A stretch of 64,000 nt of DNA from Capronia americana (GCA_016110215.1 JADWQD010000003.1:1116001-1180000), one strand, 5' to 3'; positions 52,042-63,560 are shown, counted from the first letter of the stretch. The notes: generated from the letters alone by a model not told the origin. Made by a program: numbers and translations.

Positions 52042-55000
52042 TCAGTCTGGTCCCGACGTCGCATTATTGCTTCTATGGGCTTCCCAATTGTTCAGGAGTT
52101 TGCCCACTTCTTTAAAACTCACGGGCTTTGTCATATATATATCGCATCCACAGTTGAACACCTCGCCCTGGTCCCTAGCGCTAGCGAGGCCAGTCAAAGC
52201 GATAATCATTGCACCAGGCTTGGTGCCATTCACATCCTCAAGTTCGCGGATGGAACGAGTCGCCTCGAAGCCGTCCATGACAGGCATCGATATATCCATG
52301 AAAATGATATCGAAGGGTTCTTTGGCTGCTTTCACCGCGTCCACCGCTTGCTGGCCATTTTCGGCTTGTTCGATGGTGCCATACATTCGTTTATTCTTCA
52401 GAAACGTCTCAAGTAACCTAAGGTTGATTTTGTTATCGTCAACGAGCAGAACACGGGGATCTGTTTTGCTGGGAGAGGGTTTCGGCAGCGGGGATTGGGA
52501 ATGAGCCAGAGCATTTGACCTGGGAGTGACTCCGTCACTTGTAGGTTCGAGGGAGTTTAATCTTCGGTCGCTCTCACGACGCATTCTCGAGTCTTCCTGG
52601 GCGTGCATTGGGAATGGGAAGGCATCGCCCTCGCTCACATGATTCCTAGGGGTCCGCAAAGCCGTGATAGGATCATGGAGTGCCATTTGTGCGTTATGGC
52701 TTGCTTGCGATGCAGCAAATGTTTCGGTGGCCTGAACGACCTTCGCGTCGTCGGTTTCGCCTGGCAAATTGAGGTCCAACTCCGCCATATTCTCCGTCAT
52801 TGATTCTGAGCCGGCCACGGTGGGAGAAACATCTGTTTCAACCACCGGGAAAATGGGCTTCTGGCCCAAAGACCGCGAGAATTGTGTCCTGACCTCCGTT
52901 TGCCTCTCGAGCGCGAGCCGTATACTGCGAGCCAGCTTGTGTGGCCCACAGGGTTCGGACACGAATTCGACGGCACTACAGATCCGCGCTTCCAGTGATT
53001 GTACCAAGGCAGCAGTGTGCCTCGATAAGACAGAACACATCACTACTAGAGCGGGACGCCGTCCCGGGGTTGACGCCAGTCTGTTTAGCAGGGGGTTCAG
53101 GTCTTGCTCTTCAACAATTACCGCGCTTGAGCTATCGCAAAGTCGCTGGTCCACGAATTGAAGACCATACCAATCCTGCACATACGACCTGACAATACGC
53201 CGGAGTCTGCTCTCGATCTGCGGCTCCGATTGCCAAAGCGTTACAGTCGAGTCAGACCATTGGTCTCGTAAAGAAAGCAGGGAATTGTCGACACTGGACC
53301 CTCCTGTGGAGTTTGCGCCCGCAGCTGAGTCCGAATATGGCGTGGTCTGCGTTGAGGTCTGCCCCGGTAGAGGTCTCTTGACGGGCAGTGTAACTTCGAC
53401 TGTAGTACCTTCCTGCAGCTTGCTCTTCACATCGATAGTGCCACCTAGCATCAATACAATACTGCGGACAATGCTCAATCCAAGGCCGGTACCGGGCGCA
53501 AGCGCGTTTTCTTGCGCGAACGGAACAAAAAGCTTCGAGTTCAGGAATTCCTGCGATATTCCCTTCCCAGTGTCTGCGACTGTCAGCACCATGGATTCTC
53601 CACTGCCGTCCTCCTGTGCATCGAGGAGTTGAAGTCTGACATTGATGCTGCCTTGATTTGTATACTTGATAGCATTGCCAGTGAGATTCATAATGATCCG
53701 TCGTACGGCTCCAGGCTGCGTCAGAAAAGTCCAGTCGGCTTTTTGCACATCAAGAGTTATCTTGACTGGATCCGAGTGGGGTGGTTCAGAGTCCTCCGTC
53801 TTACCGCGGCCTCGCGATTCACGAGACATATCTGTCAGGTCCAGGCCGGACGTGTATGTATGCCCAAGGACCAAGCCGTCGACGACTTCTTCTAATACCG
53901 CAGACACGTCTACCACACCCAGGAGTTGGAGAAGTGCTGGTGCACCCTGGGAGATTGGTTTGGACGTATTCTCGGGACCAAGATAGGTGTAGCGTCGTGA
54001 GCCATGGCTATGCTTTTTGTTCGAAGCCTGCCAATGCTTCTGGAACGAATTAATCTTGGAGAAATCTAACACATGGTTGATCGTATCAAGCAACGTCCTT
54101 CCACACGAGTCAATGGTGGAGATAAGGTTTCTCTGGAAGCTGGATAGCTCTGTTTCGGCGAGAAACTCGACGCTTGCCAAAAGTCCATGTAATGGCGAAC
54201 GCATTTCGTGAGAGATGGTTCCCACGAAATCGCTCTTTTGCTTGTCAGCGAGGATTGTGTCCAACCGCGAACATTCACCCATCAACGTGTTGCAGAATGA
54301 GTTCAAGAACGGCAATTCGATAGAAGGGTTGAACGAACGTGTCTCCACGGCCGTTGCGACAAAGCAAGCGTAGGCGAACGAGCCAGTAGTAGCGTCCCAA
54401 AGAGGAGTAAACAGGACTTGTCCGGCAGCGGGAAACATGGCGTGGAGAGCGCTGAGCTCCATTTGTTTCCGGCGGCTGTGTCTCAGAGGTTGATCCGACG
54501 TCCTCCTGTACCGCTTTGAAAGATTCGTGTCGTCCTCAGACGAAGACGAGGTACTGGCGTCAAAGGTAAATAACCGTCCACCTGGGTAGCGCCCGATCAA
54601 GTCCTTAAGCATCTCCCCGTCCATGATTTTCGGTTTTTCATCTGTGCCCTTTTCTGGAATCAGTTGATTTGTGTGCGTTGAGTAAGACACAATTGAGGGT
54701 TTCGCGACAGGTCTCTGAACACCTCCGTTCATAGCTCCACCAGTATTACCAAGGGTAGCTCCACGCTTCCGTCTGACCTCATTGAGGCTAGATCCAATAT
54801 TGAGGAACACCACAGCACCATCTTCACCCAGATTTCCCAGACATTCTCGCAGTAGATTTGCGGCTCGCGCAAATGTCTTGGTGTGCGTTCTCGACTCGCC
54901 ATCGGTTTCTACGATTGCGGGCACGTCTTCTGCTTCTGAGGATTGCCCGGATGTGCTAACATCGTCGACATGTTCAAGCGCGACAGCATTGAGGCCCAGG

Positions 55001-55845
55001 GGTTTCGGTGGTGGCAGAGCAGAGTCACCATCGAGGGCAGCGGCAAGGCCATAGGCGGTTTTAGACCTCTTTTTCAGAAGCGTATATCCTGTTTTATCGT
55101 CATGAATGCTTTTTCGACCGGCGATGAAAGCCTCGAGCCCTTCCGCCATTCTGCGCGACTGACGTCCTTCGATAGCCTGTCTGTTTGTCTCCAGGAAAAG
55201 CATTATCTGTCCGGCTGTAGTGGCCAGAAACGATTGCTCTGCGGAAGTGAGGCCGTTTGGACGAGCTCGGGTATCCATCACAGCCAGGCTGCCAATATTG
55301 ATTCCGTCTCTTGTTTTTATGGGAACTCCAGCATAGAAGCGGTAATACGGGGGCCCGGTAATGATTTCCATATGCGCGAATTGGGACTGGGTCAGGTCAT
55401 TGATGACGAACATCGGTAGAGGAGCAGCATCCTCGCTGTTGTCGAGTCGGAGCGTCAACTCACATATCCTGCCCTTGAGCGGCAAAGAACTGCAGGCCAA
55501 GAATATGGGATCTTCGACAAACTGATACGTCGCTTCACCATGCTCTGTTGATATCTTTGTGGCCTCGCTCAGGAAATACATGACATCTCGGTCCATGACG
55601 TTGATCATTGTCTTTCTGCAGTTCATGCGGAGCGCCGTCAGCTGGGCGATCGGAGACAGGGCTCTACTAAGGTCGGGGACCTCGCCGCTGGAGATCTCGA
55701 GGACGGAGGGGCGGCGGCGGAGGTGCGGTTGGATAAGATTGTCTGGTTGAAAGTAGTGATAGAATTCCCGACCCCTTCGCGCATCGTCCACTTCATCCTC
55801 AGTACGCTGGGGCGACACTGCGCTGACCTCGGGCAGAATAGCCAT
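52042..55845 (-). CDS. Hybrid histidine kinase (GAF, HisKA, HATPase, REC), 1267 aa
   Basis: Single exon. A GAF domain (residues about 85-225, with YYRFYAGVPIKTRDG) starts the protein. The dimerisation/phosphoacceptor box SHEMRSPLHG has His546. The ATPase domain shows the N box around N720 (RRIIMNLTGNAIKYT), DTGKGIS (about 758-764) and GTGLGLS (about 785-791). A degenerate receiver-like region, about 905-985, ends in SEPCGPHKLARSIRLAL, with Glu-Pro where Lys-Pro is expected. A true receiver at 1130-1260 has the acid pair D1136/D1137, phosphoacceptor D1184 (FMDISMPVMDG) and K1240 (MTKPVS). No membrane segment is visible, so it is a cytosolic or nuclear sensor that should pass phosphate to an HPt protein. 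The group cannot be fixed by eye. Confidence 0.93.
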   Translation of the reverse strand: MAILPEVSAVSPQRTEDEVDDARRGREFYHYFQPDNLIQPHLRRRPSVLEISSGEVPDLSRALSPIAQLTALRMNCRKTMINVMDRDVMYFLSEATKISTEHGEATYQFVEDPIFLACSSLPLKGRICELTLRLDNSEDAAPLPMFVINDLTQSQFAHMEIITGPPYYRFYAGVPIKTRDGINIGSLAVMDTRARPNGLTSAEQSFLATTAGQIMLFLETNRQAIEGRQSRRMAEGLEAFIAGRKSIHDDKTGYTLLKKRSKTAYGLAAALDGDSALPPPKPLGLNAVALEHVDDVSTSGQSSEAEDVPAIVETDGESRTHTKTFARAANLLRECLGNLGEDGAVVFLNIGSSLNEVRRKRGATLGNTGGAMNGGVQRPVAKPSIVSYSTHTNQLIPEKGTDEKPKIMDGEMLKDLIGRYPGGRLFTFDASTSSSSEDDTNLSKRYRRTSDQPLRHSRRKQMELSALHAMFPAAGQVLFTPLWDATTGSFAYACFVATAVETRSFNPSIELPFLNSFCNTLMGECSRLDTILADKQKSDFVGTISHEMRSPLHGLLASVEFLAETELSSFQRNLISTIDSCGRTLLDTINHVLDFSKINSFQKHWQASNKKHSHGSRRYTYLGPENTSKPISQGAPALLQLLGVVDVSAVLEEVVDGLVLGHTYTSGLDLTDMSRESRGRGKTEDSEPPHSDPVKITLDVQKADWTFLTQPGAVRRIIMNLTGNAIKYTNQGSINVRLQLLDAQEDGSGESMVLTVADTGKGISQEFLNSKLFVPFAQENALAPGTGLGLSIVRSIVLMLGGTIDVKSKLQEGTTVEVTLPVKRPLPGQTSTQTTPYSDSAAGANSTGGSSVDNSLLSLRDQWSDSTVTLWQSEPQIESRLRRIVRSYVQDWYGLQFVDQRLCDSSSAVIVEEQDLNPLLNRLASTPGRRPALVVMCSVLSRHTAALVQSLEARICSAVEFVSEPCGPHKLARSIRLALERQTEVRTQFSRSLGQKPIFPVVETDVSPTVAGSESMTENMAELDLNLPGETDDAKVVQATETFAASQASHNAQMALHDPITALRTPRNHVSEGDAFPFPMHAQEDSRMRRESDRRLNSLEPTSDGVTPRSNALAHSQSPLPKPSPSKTDPRVLLVDDNKINLRLLETFLKNKRMYGTIEQAENGQQAVDAVKAAKEPFDIIFMDISMPVMDGFEATRSIRELEDVNGTKPGAMIIALTGLASARDQGEVFNCGCDIYMTKPVSFKEVGKLLNNWEAHRSNNATSGPD

Positions 55846-56547
55846 CGTGCCTATCCGTGAGACTGTGAAGCTGTTGCTAATGCGCGCCTACAGGCATAGA
55901 TCATTCCCTCTCCGACAACAGGCGGGGATCAACATCACATCAGAGGGGGTACCAGGGAGAGCGAAATGTCCGCAGACGCAGGAGTAATTCACAATTACCC
56001 TCTCAGGTCAGAATAGCGCTCAATGGGCTACTGGCAATAAAACTTTGCGCAGCGTTTGCTGCCTGCAGCTAGACACGGCGAGGCCACAGCCGGTCGCACA
56101 TTCTGACATTGCAGAAAAAGTTGGTTATGGGGTCTGGAACGCCCAAATGCATCGGATGCCACACGCGTTAGTACCTGGAACGCCCTTGAACGCCCTGTGG
56201 GGCTCGATCAATCCTTTGGGAGCCGAACAAACTTGCAGATCGGCGCTTCTTCTGGGCGGCTTCCGGCAACGAGCTCCGTGATAGGCACCCAGATTGTCAC
56301 CGAAAAGACCGTCGAATAGGCGTCCTGGGAGATATTCCCCGCGGTGAGGTTGAAGTTCGGCTGACAAAGCTCGCAATTGCGTTCAACGGCACACCGTAGC
56401 AATACGGTGGAGTGCCTGGTCACAACTTTGCAATTCACTGCCCCGACCAAACGTCAACGAATCACCTTGAGCTCATATCTCGTCGAAATAGTTGTGTCTC
56501 TACAGTTACCACAGTCATACAATCGACGAAGCCCCTGGCCCTTCACC
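55846..56547. promoter_or_regulatory. Divergent promoter region of histidine kinase and NDUFA5-type gene
   Basis: A 702-bp gap between divergent starts. No specific site recognised. Confidence 0.5.
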
Positions 56548-57376
56548 ATGCGCGCGACGTCGCGACTCCTTGCGACTGTCAAGTCGGCCTCCAAATATCT
56601 CGAACCAAACACTCCTACTGGGCTCACAGGGCTCACGACGCACCCGTCGCCTCGTCCTGCGTTAGTATGGACATATCGACAAACACTCAAGAAGCTCGGG
56701 CAGCTCCCTAGAAGCTCTGTCTATCGTCAGTCAGTCGAGGCACTTACGAAGCACCGCTTAGAGATCGTCGAATCCACGAAACCTGAAGGCTACGAACAAT
56801 GGATGGAAAGAGTCCGGAAACAGATCGAAGCCAGTCCCAAAGCTTACTCTCAACTGATCAATGAGGATGGATCGCTGGCTAGTGAGAAACCGCAGGCTGT
56901 GCAGATTGATAATTGGGACGGCCAGATTTCGCGAGCTGATGCTCACCCTGAGGGTACAAACAATATGTCTCAGGCCGAACGTAAGACAAGAGCAGTAGAA
57001 GAGGAAGTCCGAGCCAGGAATCTGGAAGAAAAAGAGGGAGTACAACCCACAGTCGAAGATCTAGAGGTGGAGCCACCTTTGACGAAGGAGCAGTATGTTA
57101 CCACACCATATTACGGCGCACTGCTGACCATCTACCCCAGAATCAATGCTATTGAGACAAAGATTGGGGCTGGGCTGATTGAAGAAGTAATCGCAGTTGC
57201 TGAGGGCGAGCTGTCGCTTGTGGATGAAATGCTGCGGCATCAAGTGTATGCTTCATGCGCTCGCAAATCCCCTTTTTCATGCTTCATATCACTGACGGCC
57301 ATGCAGATGGGAAGAGCTGGAAGAGAAAACTCCACCTGGGCAATGGAAATACTTCGAGCGCGGAGAGCGAGTCTAG
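56548..57376 (+). CDS. NADH:ubiquinone oxidoreductase subunit NDUFA5 (29.9 kDa type), 255 aa
   Basis: Two exons (56548-57245 and 57307-57376), 61-bp intron. The presequence-like start MRATSRLLATVKSASKYLEP precedes GLTGLTTHPSPRPALVWTYRQTLKKLGQLPRSSVYRQSVEALTKHRLEIVE, the hallmark of the ETC_C1_NDUFA5 family and close in layout to the Neurospora 29.9-kDa subunit. Splicing with the terminal exon restores HQVWEELEEKTPPGQWKYFERG, a conserved C-terminal block. It sits in the peripheral arm of mitochondrial complex I. The start at 56548 is chosen over an in-frame upstream ATG because it is the presequence. It converges on QCR10. Confidence 0.9.
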
Positions 57377-57690
57377 GAGATGGCACAAACGAATTGTACA
57401 TATTGCATCTCACGGCGCAACCCAAGGAGAACAATTCGGTGCAGAGAAAAGCCCGGAAGGTTGCAGTCGCGAACAAACATCATCCTATGCCTTTGGATTG
57501 TGGAACCCAACGCTCTCGCTCGAATCTCGTCGCATAATATTCTTGAATGCTTGTTTTAGGCAACCCACTTGTTCAGCACGCCGTCTGCTGCCTCTGCTCT
57601 CACCATACCATCCCATCTAATATGTACAATCCACTTCCGCGCCTTGGCTCCGTAGGGTCTGCTCCCCCCAACTGCAATTGCGAGCTTCCT
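57377..57690. other. Convergent intergenic gap, no gene seen
   Basis: A 314-bp gap between the stops of the NDUFA5-type and QCR10 genes. Nothing else recognised. Confidence 0.55.
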
Positions 57691-58115
57691 TCAGAAGGGA
57701 TTGTCCTCCGGCGGCACCTCTCTCACCCAATAGCTTCCGATCACTGGCAATTTCGATAGGATGTCCTCCCTGACCCGGGGCACTTCGCCGAAGAAGAAGA
57801 CTGCAAAGACGCCCGCGGCGACGCCGAAACCCGATGCAATGTATCCCAATCGTAGAGCTTTGCCCACACTTATGCCCATAAAGTTGGGGACGTGTTTCGT
57901 TCTAAGGCAAGCGAGCAAGCTCGTTAGCTCAATCTCAAACAACGTGATTCATCCAAAGCAGGGGCGAGAGTGAGGGCAAGGTGAGCGTACTTCGGTCCAT
58001 AGGGTGAAATGTATGTCTCGTACGTTGGCTGCGGCTTGTACACGCGCAGGGGCGTTCGGCCGGAGCCATAGCCGGTTTCGAAGGCGGGTAACCTCAACGC
58101 TCGGGTAGGGAACAT
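57691..58115 (-). CDS. QCR10: Cytochrome bc1 complex subunit 10 (QCR10), 111 aa
   Basis: Two exons (58115-57991 and 57901-57691), 89-bp intron. The product begins MFPTRALRLPAF, then SPYGPK, and has one transmembrane helix (LGYIASGFGVAAGVFAVFFFG). The C-terminal block PRVREDILSKLPVIGSYWVREVPPEDNPF is diagnostic for the fungal QCR10/UcrQ subunit of complex III, in the mitochondrial inner membrane. Splicing places Thr-Lys after GPK where many homologues have a Tyr; the alternative splice that keeps Tyr breaks frame. The stop follows NPF. Confidence 0.85.
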
Positions 58116-59043
58116 GGTGGGTGAGGATCTGGAGGACGTTGACGCTGGCGTTTGGAGCTCTGAAAAGAAGTTCAATGTCGTCCGATGAGGCCGCAATTTG
58201 AGCTTTGAGCTCCGAAGTTGCGCAGTAGGGAATACGGCCAAGGATGTGACGCAAGAGCGCAGTCTGTTGTTGGCCAATCAAGAGAAGGCAATATTCAATC
58301 TCCATCGACCACTATTTAAAATTCTCCTGATGGGTCTGATTCTTTGGAGTGCAGCTGTGTACGAGTACTCGGCGGCCGAGTTCACAATGTCATTGACTCA
58401 CTATTCAGTTATCCCGCGACTTCGAAGCCAAAACTTGCACAAGCCGGTCCCGACATACAGAATTAATCGTACCAGCTGTTCCGACATTGGACTTGTTGTT
58501 GAGAAGGGAGCTTCATCTGAACATTTCAATTCAAGAGCTCGAACGAATATTATGGTAGCGTTCATGATGTGCTCGCACGAATACCAGAGTACCTGCCATT
58601 TAATGTGTGTCACAGTGTCGAATCCGCTGGCGGCAAAGCTCTTTTGCCCTACTGGGGCCCTTCGTCCTCGTCTGTAATACTATCCTGACTACTGCTTGGT
58701 TGCGATCTTGTCACAATCTCAGTCCCAAAACAGGCTTCATTAGCCCGTCTTCCTCTACTTCAACCTCGATGGTGGTTACCCACATGCGAATTGCTCCGTC
58801 AACAGTTCTCTCATGGCTCATACTCGACCTCAATGAGGTACATGCCACTTCATTGCCCAAGAGGCTCGTTGCGAGCGAGACGAAGCCTTAAGAACCTCTT
58901 TCAGACGACTTGGGTGCCCACGCTATCGATACGGCACCATTACTCGGTATCTGTCCAGCGTATTCCGTTGGTATTGCTCCCCCTGGCAAGGATCTACCCC
59001 CGCTCGTTATCGTAACAGCCGCCTTCCCAAGATTTCAATCGCC
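58116..59043. other. Intergenic, no gene seen
   Basis: It spans the QCR10 promoter and the 3' flank of the acetyltransferase gene. Short frames only. Confidence 0.5.
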
Positions 59044-59715
59044 TTACCGCTGACAATTCTCCGCTTCCACCCAGTTCTCCCTCCTCAATCCAAAATATAA
59101 ACTATCGACCCACTGCCCCCCAATCTCCCATGTCCGCTCTTTGAACCCTGTTCTCACAAAAGACACGCCCTCCAAAAGCCTGATACTCCTGTAATTCCGT
59201 GGGTCCACATCCGCGGTAACCTCTTCCATCCCTTTTTCTCCGAAAAGATAAGACAAAACACCATGCAAAGCCTCTTGAGCAATGCCTTGGCCCCAGTACG
59301 AGCGGGAGAGGAGGAATCCAATTTCTTGGTCTTGCCAAACGCCGATTTTGCCGATCGGATGTGTTGCGGCTTTGTGGATGATGATGAAGTCGGTGACGCC
59401 ATTTTGGGGTGCGGCAATCATGCTCCGAATCCACGTTGATGTCTCGAGGTGGGTGGTATGCGGTGTTGTGCTCCTTCGTTTTAGTTGAGAAATGGTTTGG
59501 CAGTGGCGGTCTCCTGGTTGGATCGGGGAGGATAGGCAGGGCTTAGAGGTAGGAAGGGAAACTTACCAATATCTCATCACCTCAGGGTCGGAGAATGCTT
59601 CATACAGGCCCGCTACATCGTCTTCTCTGGCGCCACGCAGGAGGAGTCGCGGTGTCGAGATTTCCACCCGACCGTCCTCGAGATGTGTCACTGCTGGTGG
59701 GATTCTAAGTGTCAT
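59044..59715 (-). CDS. GNAT-family N-acetyltransferase (Acetyltransf_3), 192 aa
   Basis: Two exons (59715-59567 and 59473-59044), 93-bp intron. The fold begins ISTPRLLLRGAREDDVAGLYEAFSDPEVMRYW and continues STTPHTTHLETSTWIRSMI, the usual Acetyltransf_3 start. The acetyl-CoA-binding strand is GFLLSRSYWGQGIAQEALHGVLSYLF, and the C-terminal VDPRNYRSIRLLEGVSFVRTGF motif is intact. This places it with small cytosolic acetyltransferases related to RimJ/RimL and stress-type GNATs; its substrate (protein N-terminus, polyamine or small molecule) is unknown. The ATG at 59715 is used because the frame above it lacks GNAT-like residues. Confidence 0.85.
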
Positions 59716-61385
59716 TTTCGGTCGTCCGAAACTTTCGGGTCTCTGTATCTCCTGGGCAATCGCGCTCACTGCTCTCTTCTCGCGCGCAACTCGGGAGTAT
59801 ATAGCATTTCTCACCCTGGCATTGAGCTTTAGATGCAACGTGCACAAGCAGTAGACGAGGAGTCATACATTTGCTGGTGGCGTCGTTGCAATGCAACCTT
59901 GGACAAAAGGCCTGCTCTTCGATTGGGCCACGGAACAGGCCCGGTGTGACCGACGAGGCTGTGCGCCCCCCTTCTTACCCTGAACCGGTGACCGTGTGAC
60001 CCCCAGTGCTATGTAAAAGCGGGCTGGCGTTAGGAAGCCACGGCTTAACACTGAATTTTGTCGACAACACAATCCAGTCACGCGCGTTAACCGTTTAGCA
60101 AACAAATATGGGTTTGACACCCTCAAGACTCAAATGCTCACAGGGAACATTCGAGCCGGATAATGCTGGCAAGATACAGGTACAGGTACTTTAAAAGACG
60201 TTATGGATCGTGAGGCAAGCTCACTCGTCTCGGCCAGGCGGGTTAGGAAGGCATACGATATTTATGGCCGTCAACGTCAACGTCAACAACGTCAACAACC
60301 AACAACTAAAGCAGTATGCCCCCTATACGTACGCAATCGTCTTCTCTCACTAGCACCGTCTGAAGGTACCGCTCTTTCAATTACCTCTGCACCGCTGGAG
60401 GGCTGCGCACACGAGCGGGTCATGCGTATACATGCACTCGTGGAGTTCCTGAACGGGGCATGTGTCTAGCGGCTTGCATGAAAGAACAAGGATGAGAGGC
60501 CCATAAGCGTGCAACACGTTCTGTCTCCTGTATAAGAGCGTAAATTGTCGGCTGCAAAGCGAAGAGTTCGCAGGGAGGGCCCGGATTCGTAGGTACTGTA
60601 GCAAACGCAGCGGGCTCCGGAGGGGCTTCCCCAGTGATGAATCGCCAGTAGTAATGACTAACAGACGACTGTGGTACGCCTGGGTCGTCGTTGACATTCC
60701 CTGAAAACAGATCAGCATTTGTTTTGAAGCCGGATTGTGTTGTCAGCTGGCTGGCGACATGGCAAACAGCGAGATTCATCCATCGGCTTCTTCATCTGTT
60801 CCCACATACATCGTATCAACATTAACACATCGAGGCCCTACGTGGTGACCTCTTAATGCGGATAAGGGTTCCGACTGGGCGAGGAACCATACACATGCAG
60901 TCCCTTACGGGGTTGGGTTCTGCGTTTGCCAAGTCAGTACCGAGTCGGCTCGAGGAGTCGCGCGAGCAGAGTGTCTCCCATTTTCAAGGCTGTGCGGCTG
61001 AACGTTAGTCCGGATATGTCTGGCACCTCATGCTGCATTCTATCTGTAAACTGAAAGAGAAGTTAAACCAGGGCATGGCAGGTTCGAAAAAGGGCCCAAC
61101 AGTGCGAGATGCTTCAGAAGGTTCTCCGGTAGAGGTCGAGGTTGAAATGCTTTCAGTAATGAGCCCCCAGAGTGCTTGGAAGTGTGGTTTGAGTGCAGCT
61201 GGCCGGTGATCACGCTCTTCATTCAATCGTCATTACCTCGAGTCTCTCATGTCTTACGACCAGGATAGGCCCCGCCGAATGCCCGACAGACACAGGTCTT
61301 GAAATCCGCAGAGTTGGTATGTGTATAGTTGCGAGAATCTAGCCACGAAGCTCCAATCTGCGCAAAGATGGAGAAGTCTCATCGA
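59716..61385. other. 1.7 kb intergenic region, no gene seen
   Basis: A minus-strand frame at 60420-60779 (about 119 codons) has no recognised domain. A short CGTCAA repeat lies near 60268-60300. No RNA gene recognised. Confidence 0.4.
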
Positions 61386-61913
61386 TCATTCGCCAAATAA
61401 TCTCCTCACACGTCGTAGTACGCTGTCCTTCTCTGGGTCATATGGATGGTCTTTGCTGGGAATCTCCAAAACAGCAGGGAAGGCATCCTGAAACTTGTCC
61501 ACAGTGTCCCGTATCTGTTCCGCAATCTGTCTTCGGTCAGCCTAATGCTCAATATGAATCCGCCGGCTGCGCTATACATGTTGGTTGATCAGGACGATGG
61601 CAATATCTTTGCGCTCTTTCGTAAACCTGTTGAACGCCTGTTCCATCTGTGGTCTTTCCGTCTTCGCATCGCAGACCAAGAAGTTCTTCTGGGAATCAGG
61701 GGGATCGGTGACATGACCGATGCCAGCAAGGAGGAGACCTGTAACAGAGCTAGAAGAGAATCAGCCGATGGTACTTGCAGCCTAGACCGCCGAGTCCTCA
61801 CTCTTCGTCCCCAATAACAGCAATGAACTGCCGGTCCTGTGGAAGAGTTCAGCAGTTGGCCGCTGGCTGCGAATATTCTCAGTTACCTTGTATGCCGACA
61901 CCGGCGTCGCCAT
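61386..61913 (-). CDS. VMA7: V-type proton ATPase subunit F, 124 aa
   Basis: Four exons: 61913-61887, 61836-61802, 61749-61578 and 61526-61386, with introns of 50-52 bp. The spliced product reads MATPVSAYKDRQFIAVIGDEDSVTGLLLAGIG..., then NFLVCDAKTE, KDIAIVLINQHIAEQIRDTV, FPAVLEIPSKDHPYDPEKDSVLRRVRRLFGE, which is diagnostic for VMA7. No exon longer than 172 nt means this gene is invisible to simple long-frame scanning. Subunit F lies in the central stalk of the V1 sector and couples ATP hydrolysis to proton pumping into vacuoles and other compartments. It is divergent from NUR1 with only about 296 bp between starts. Confidence 0.95.
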
Positions 61914-62209
61914 CTCTGCAGAGACTCGGGCTTCAGCTTCTGATGTAAATTGGAGCTGGTTCGAAGCTTCTGAAGGGAACCTGGAGTTACAGTGTAGATT
62001 GTACCTGCGTCGGGGGAACGATTTCCGATTGGCTACCATTTCGTCATTGTTTATTCTCCAGGGTTGTGAACTCGCTTTCACTACGATTTCAATCCCCCCT
62101 CACTGCACCTTCACTCACAGGCGCCTTTTGCACACGTTGATCTTGGTTCCTGTTCCTGGAACGAGGAGATGCCTGTCGCCATCTCCGGTCTGACCTCTTC
62201 TTCCGAAAG

Positions 62210-63560
62210 ATGCCCAAATTTGTGAGGCGGCAGTCTCTGGCAGAGCGGATCAAAGGCCACCTCAATCCTTACGACTTTCTCCTATGGCTCTCCGAAGAGC
62301 TGGAAGCCAGTGGCTGGGACCAGTTGGAGAAGGAATGGGCTACACCTATTGGCCTTACTCTGAATCTGATCTTCATTGTCGCCAGAGCAAATACGAAGCA
62401 GAAGTCTACCGGTTATGATGATGTGTTTGGCGACATCCCTGGAGTCGCATGGACAACCTGGCTGGTGCGAGCAACTGGTGCGAGAGGAGACGTGAGATGA
62501 ACTAGCTAATTCCTCGTAGGCTACCTTCATTGTTCACTTCTTGACCTTAGTCTGCGCGGTCAACGCAGCGTACACCTTTTGGCGCAAAAAGCACTACCGC
62601 CTCTTCGAAAATTCAATTGACGAAGTACCCAGTACTCCGTCTGCCAAACGCGTCCGAGTCGACTCCTCACCCGTCTCTTCATCACCCCTACAATTCCTAT
62701 CGAGCATCATTGGCACAGAGTCGGCGCAGTCAAGAGCACACCCGGATTCAACAAGAGATGTGTGGGAGGTCGCAGTGTGGGACCCGCTCCCTGTTGCTCT
62801 CCGCTTGTTTTGCTATTTCAGTCCTGGACACGTCCTGGTGTATTGGCTCTTCTTGCCCACATCACCGTCTGATCCTCGTCCCAGCGTCACAATTGCAACA
62901 GCCATGTTTGTAGCGGCATTGCTCTCCGTGCAGCTTACATTCCTACAATCAAGCTATTCCACCCAGGTCAAAGATTCGGCTTTCATTTCGAAAGAAGTCC
63001 TCCATGAGTATGATACCAAATACGTGAGACCACGGACGCAGCCTCTGTACCGAGATGTGGGCACCCAGTTCAGCGAGCAGGCGTCCTACAGTGCCGTACG
63101 GGAGGAGCAATATAACAAGGTCGAGACGTACACCCCAATGGTGGTCATCAATCGGGGTTTCAAACCCAAGCCCAATCCTAATTACGTTCAATACACGGAT
63201 CCTGATGCCGCCGCTTCCAGCTCAAATCTGCGACATCGAGTATCAACCCCGGACCTTCGCTCACCCGTCCACAATGCACAGCCTGCCTCAATCATAAGAC
63301 CTCTCCCTAGCATTCGCCAGCCGAATTTTCGACCAACAACTGCAGGCGGTGAAGGTGGAAGCCTCGGTGTTTATAGTCACGCTGGCTCTCCTCTTCGCAA
63401 AAGTGCATCGACCAACTTCTCTCGCGAGAATAGGCCAATGAGTCCAGAGAAGCGAGCACCAAGTCCAGACAAGAGAATGAGCGTGCCTTCTGGTGCAGCG
63501 GGCCAGAGATGGGGCCACCTGCAGTCAGACAAGCACCGCAGAGAAAGTGGGCGATTCTAG
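62210..63560 (+). CDS. NUR1: Nuclear rim protein 1 (NUR1/Mug154 family), 431 aa
   Basis: Two exons (62210-62464 and 62520-63560), 55-bp intron. The N-terminus MPKFVRRQSLAERIKGHLNPYDFLLWLSEELEASGWD followed by IGLTLNLIFIVARAN and DDVFGD is diagnostic of the fungal Nur1/Mug154 (DUF2418) family. Hydrophobic helices are seen at about 52-66, 88-108, 150-170 and 180-205. The Ser/Pro/Arg-rich C-terminal tail (about 260-431) is likely nucleoplasmic, as in homologues that tether rDNA and silent chromatin at the inner nuclear membrane. A family role in rDNA stability is known from yeast; here it is inferred. Confidence 0.85.
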
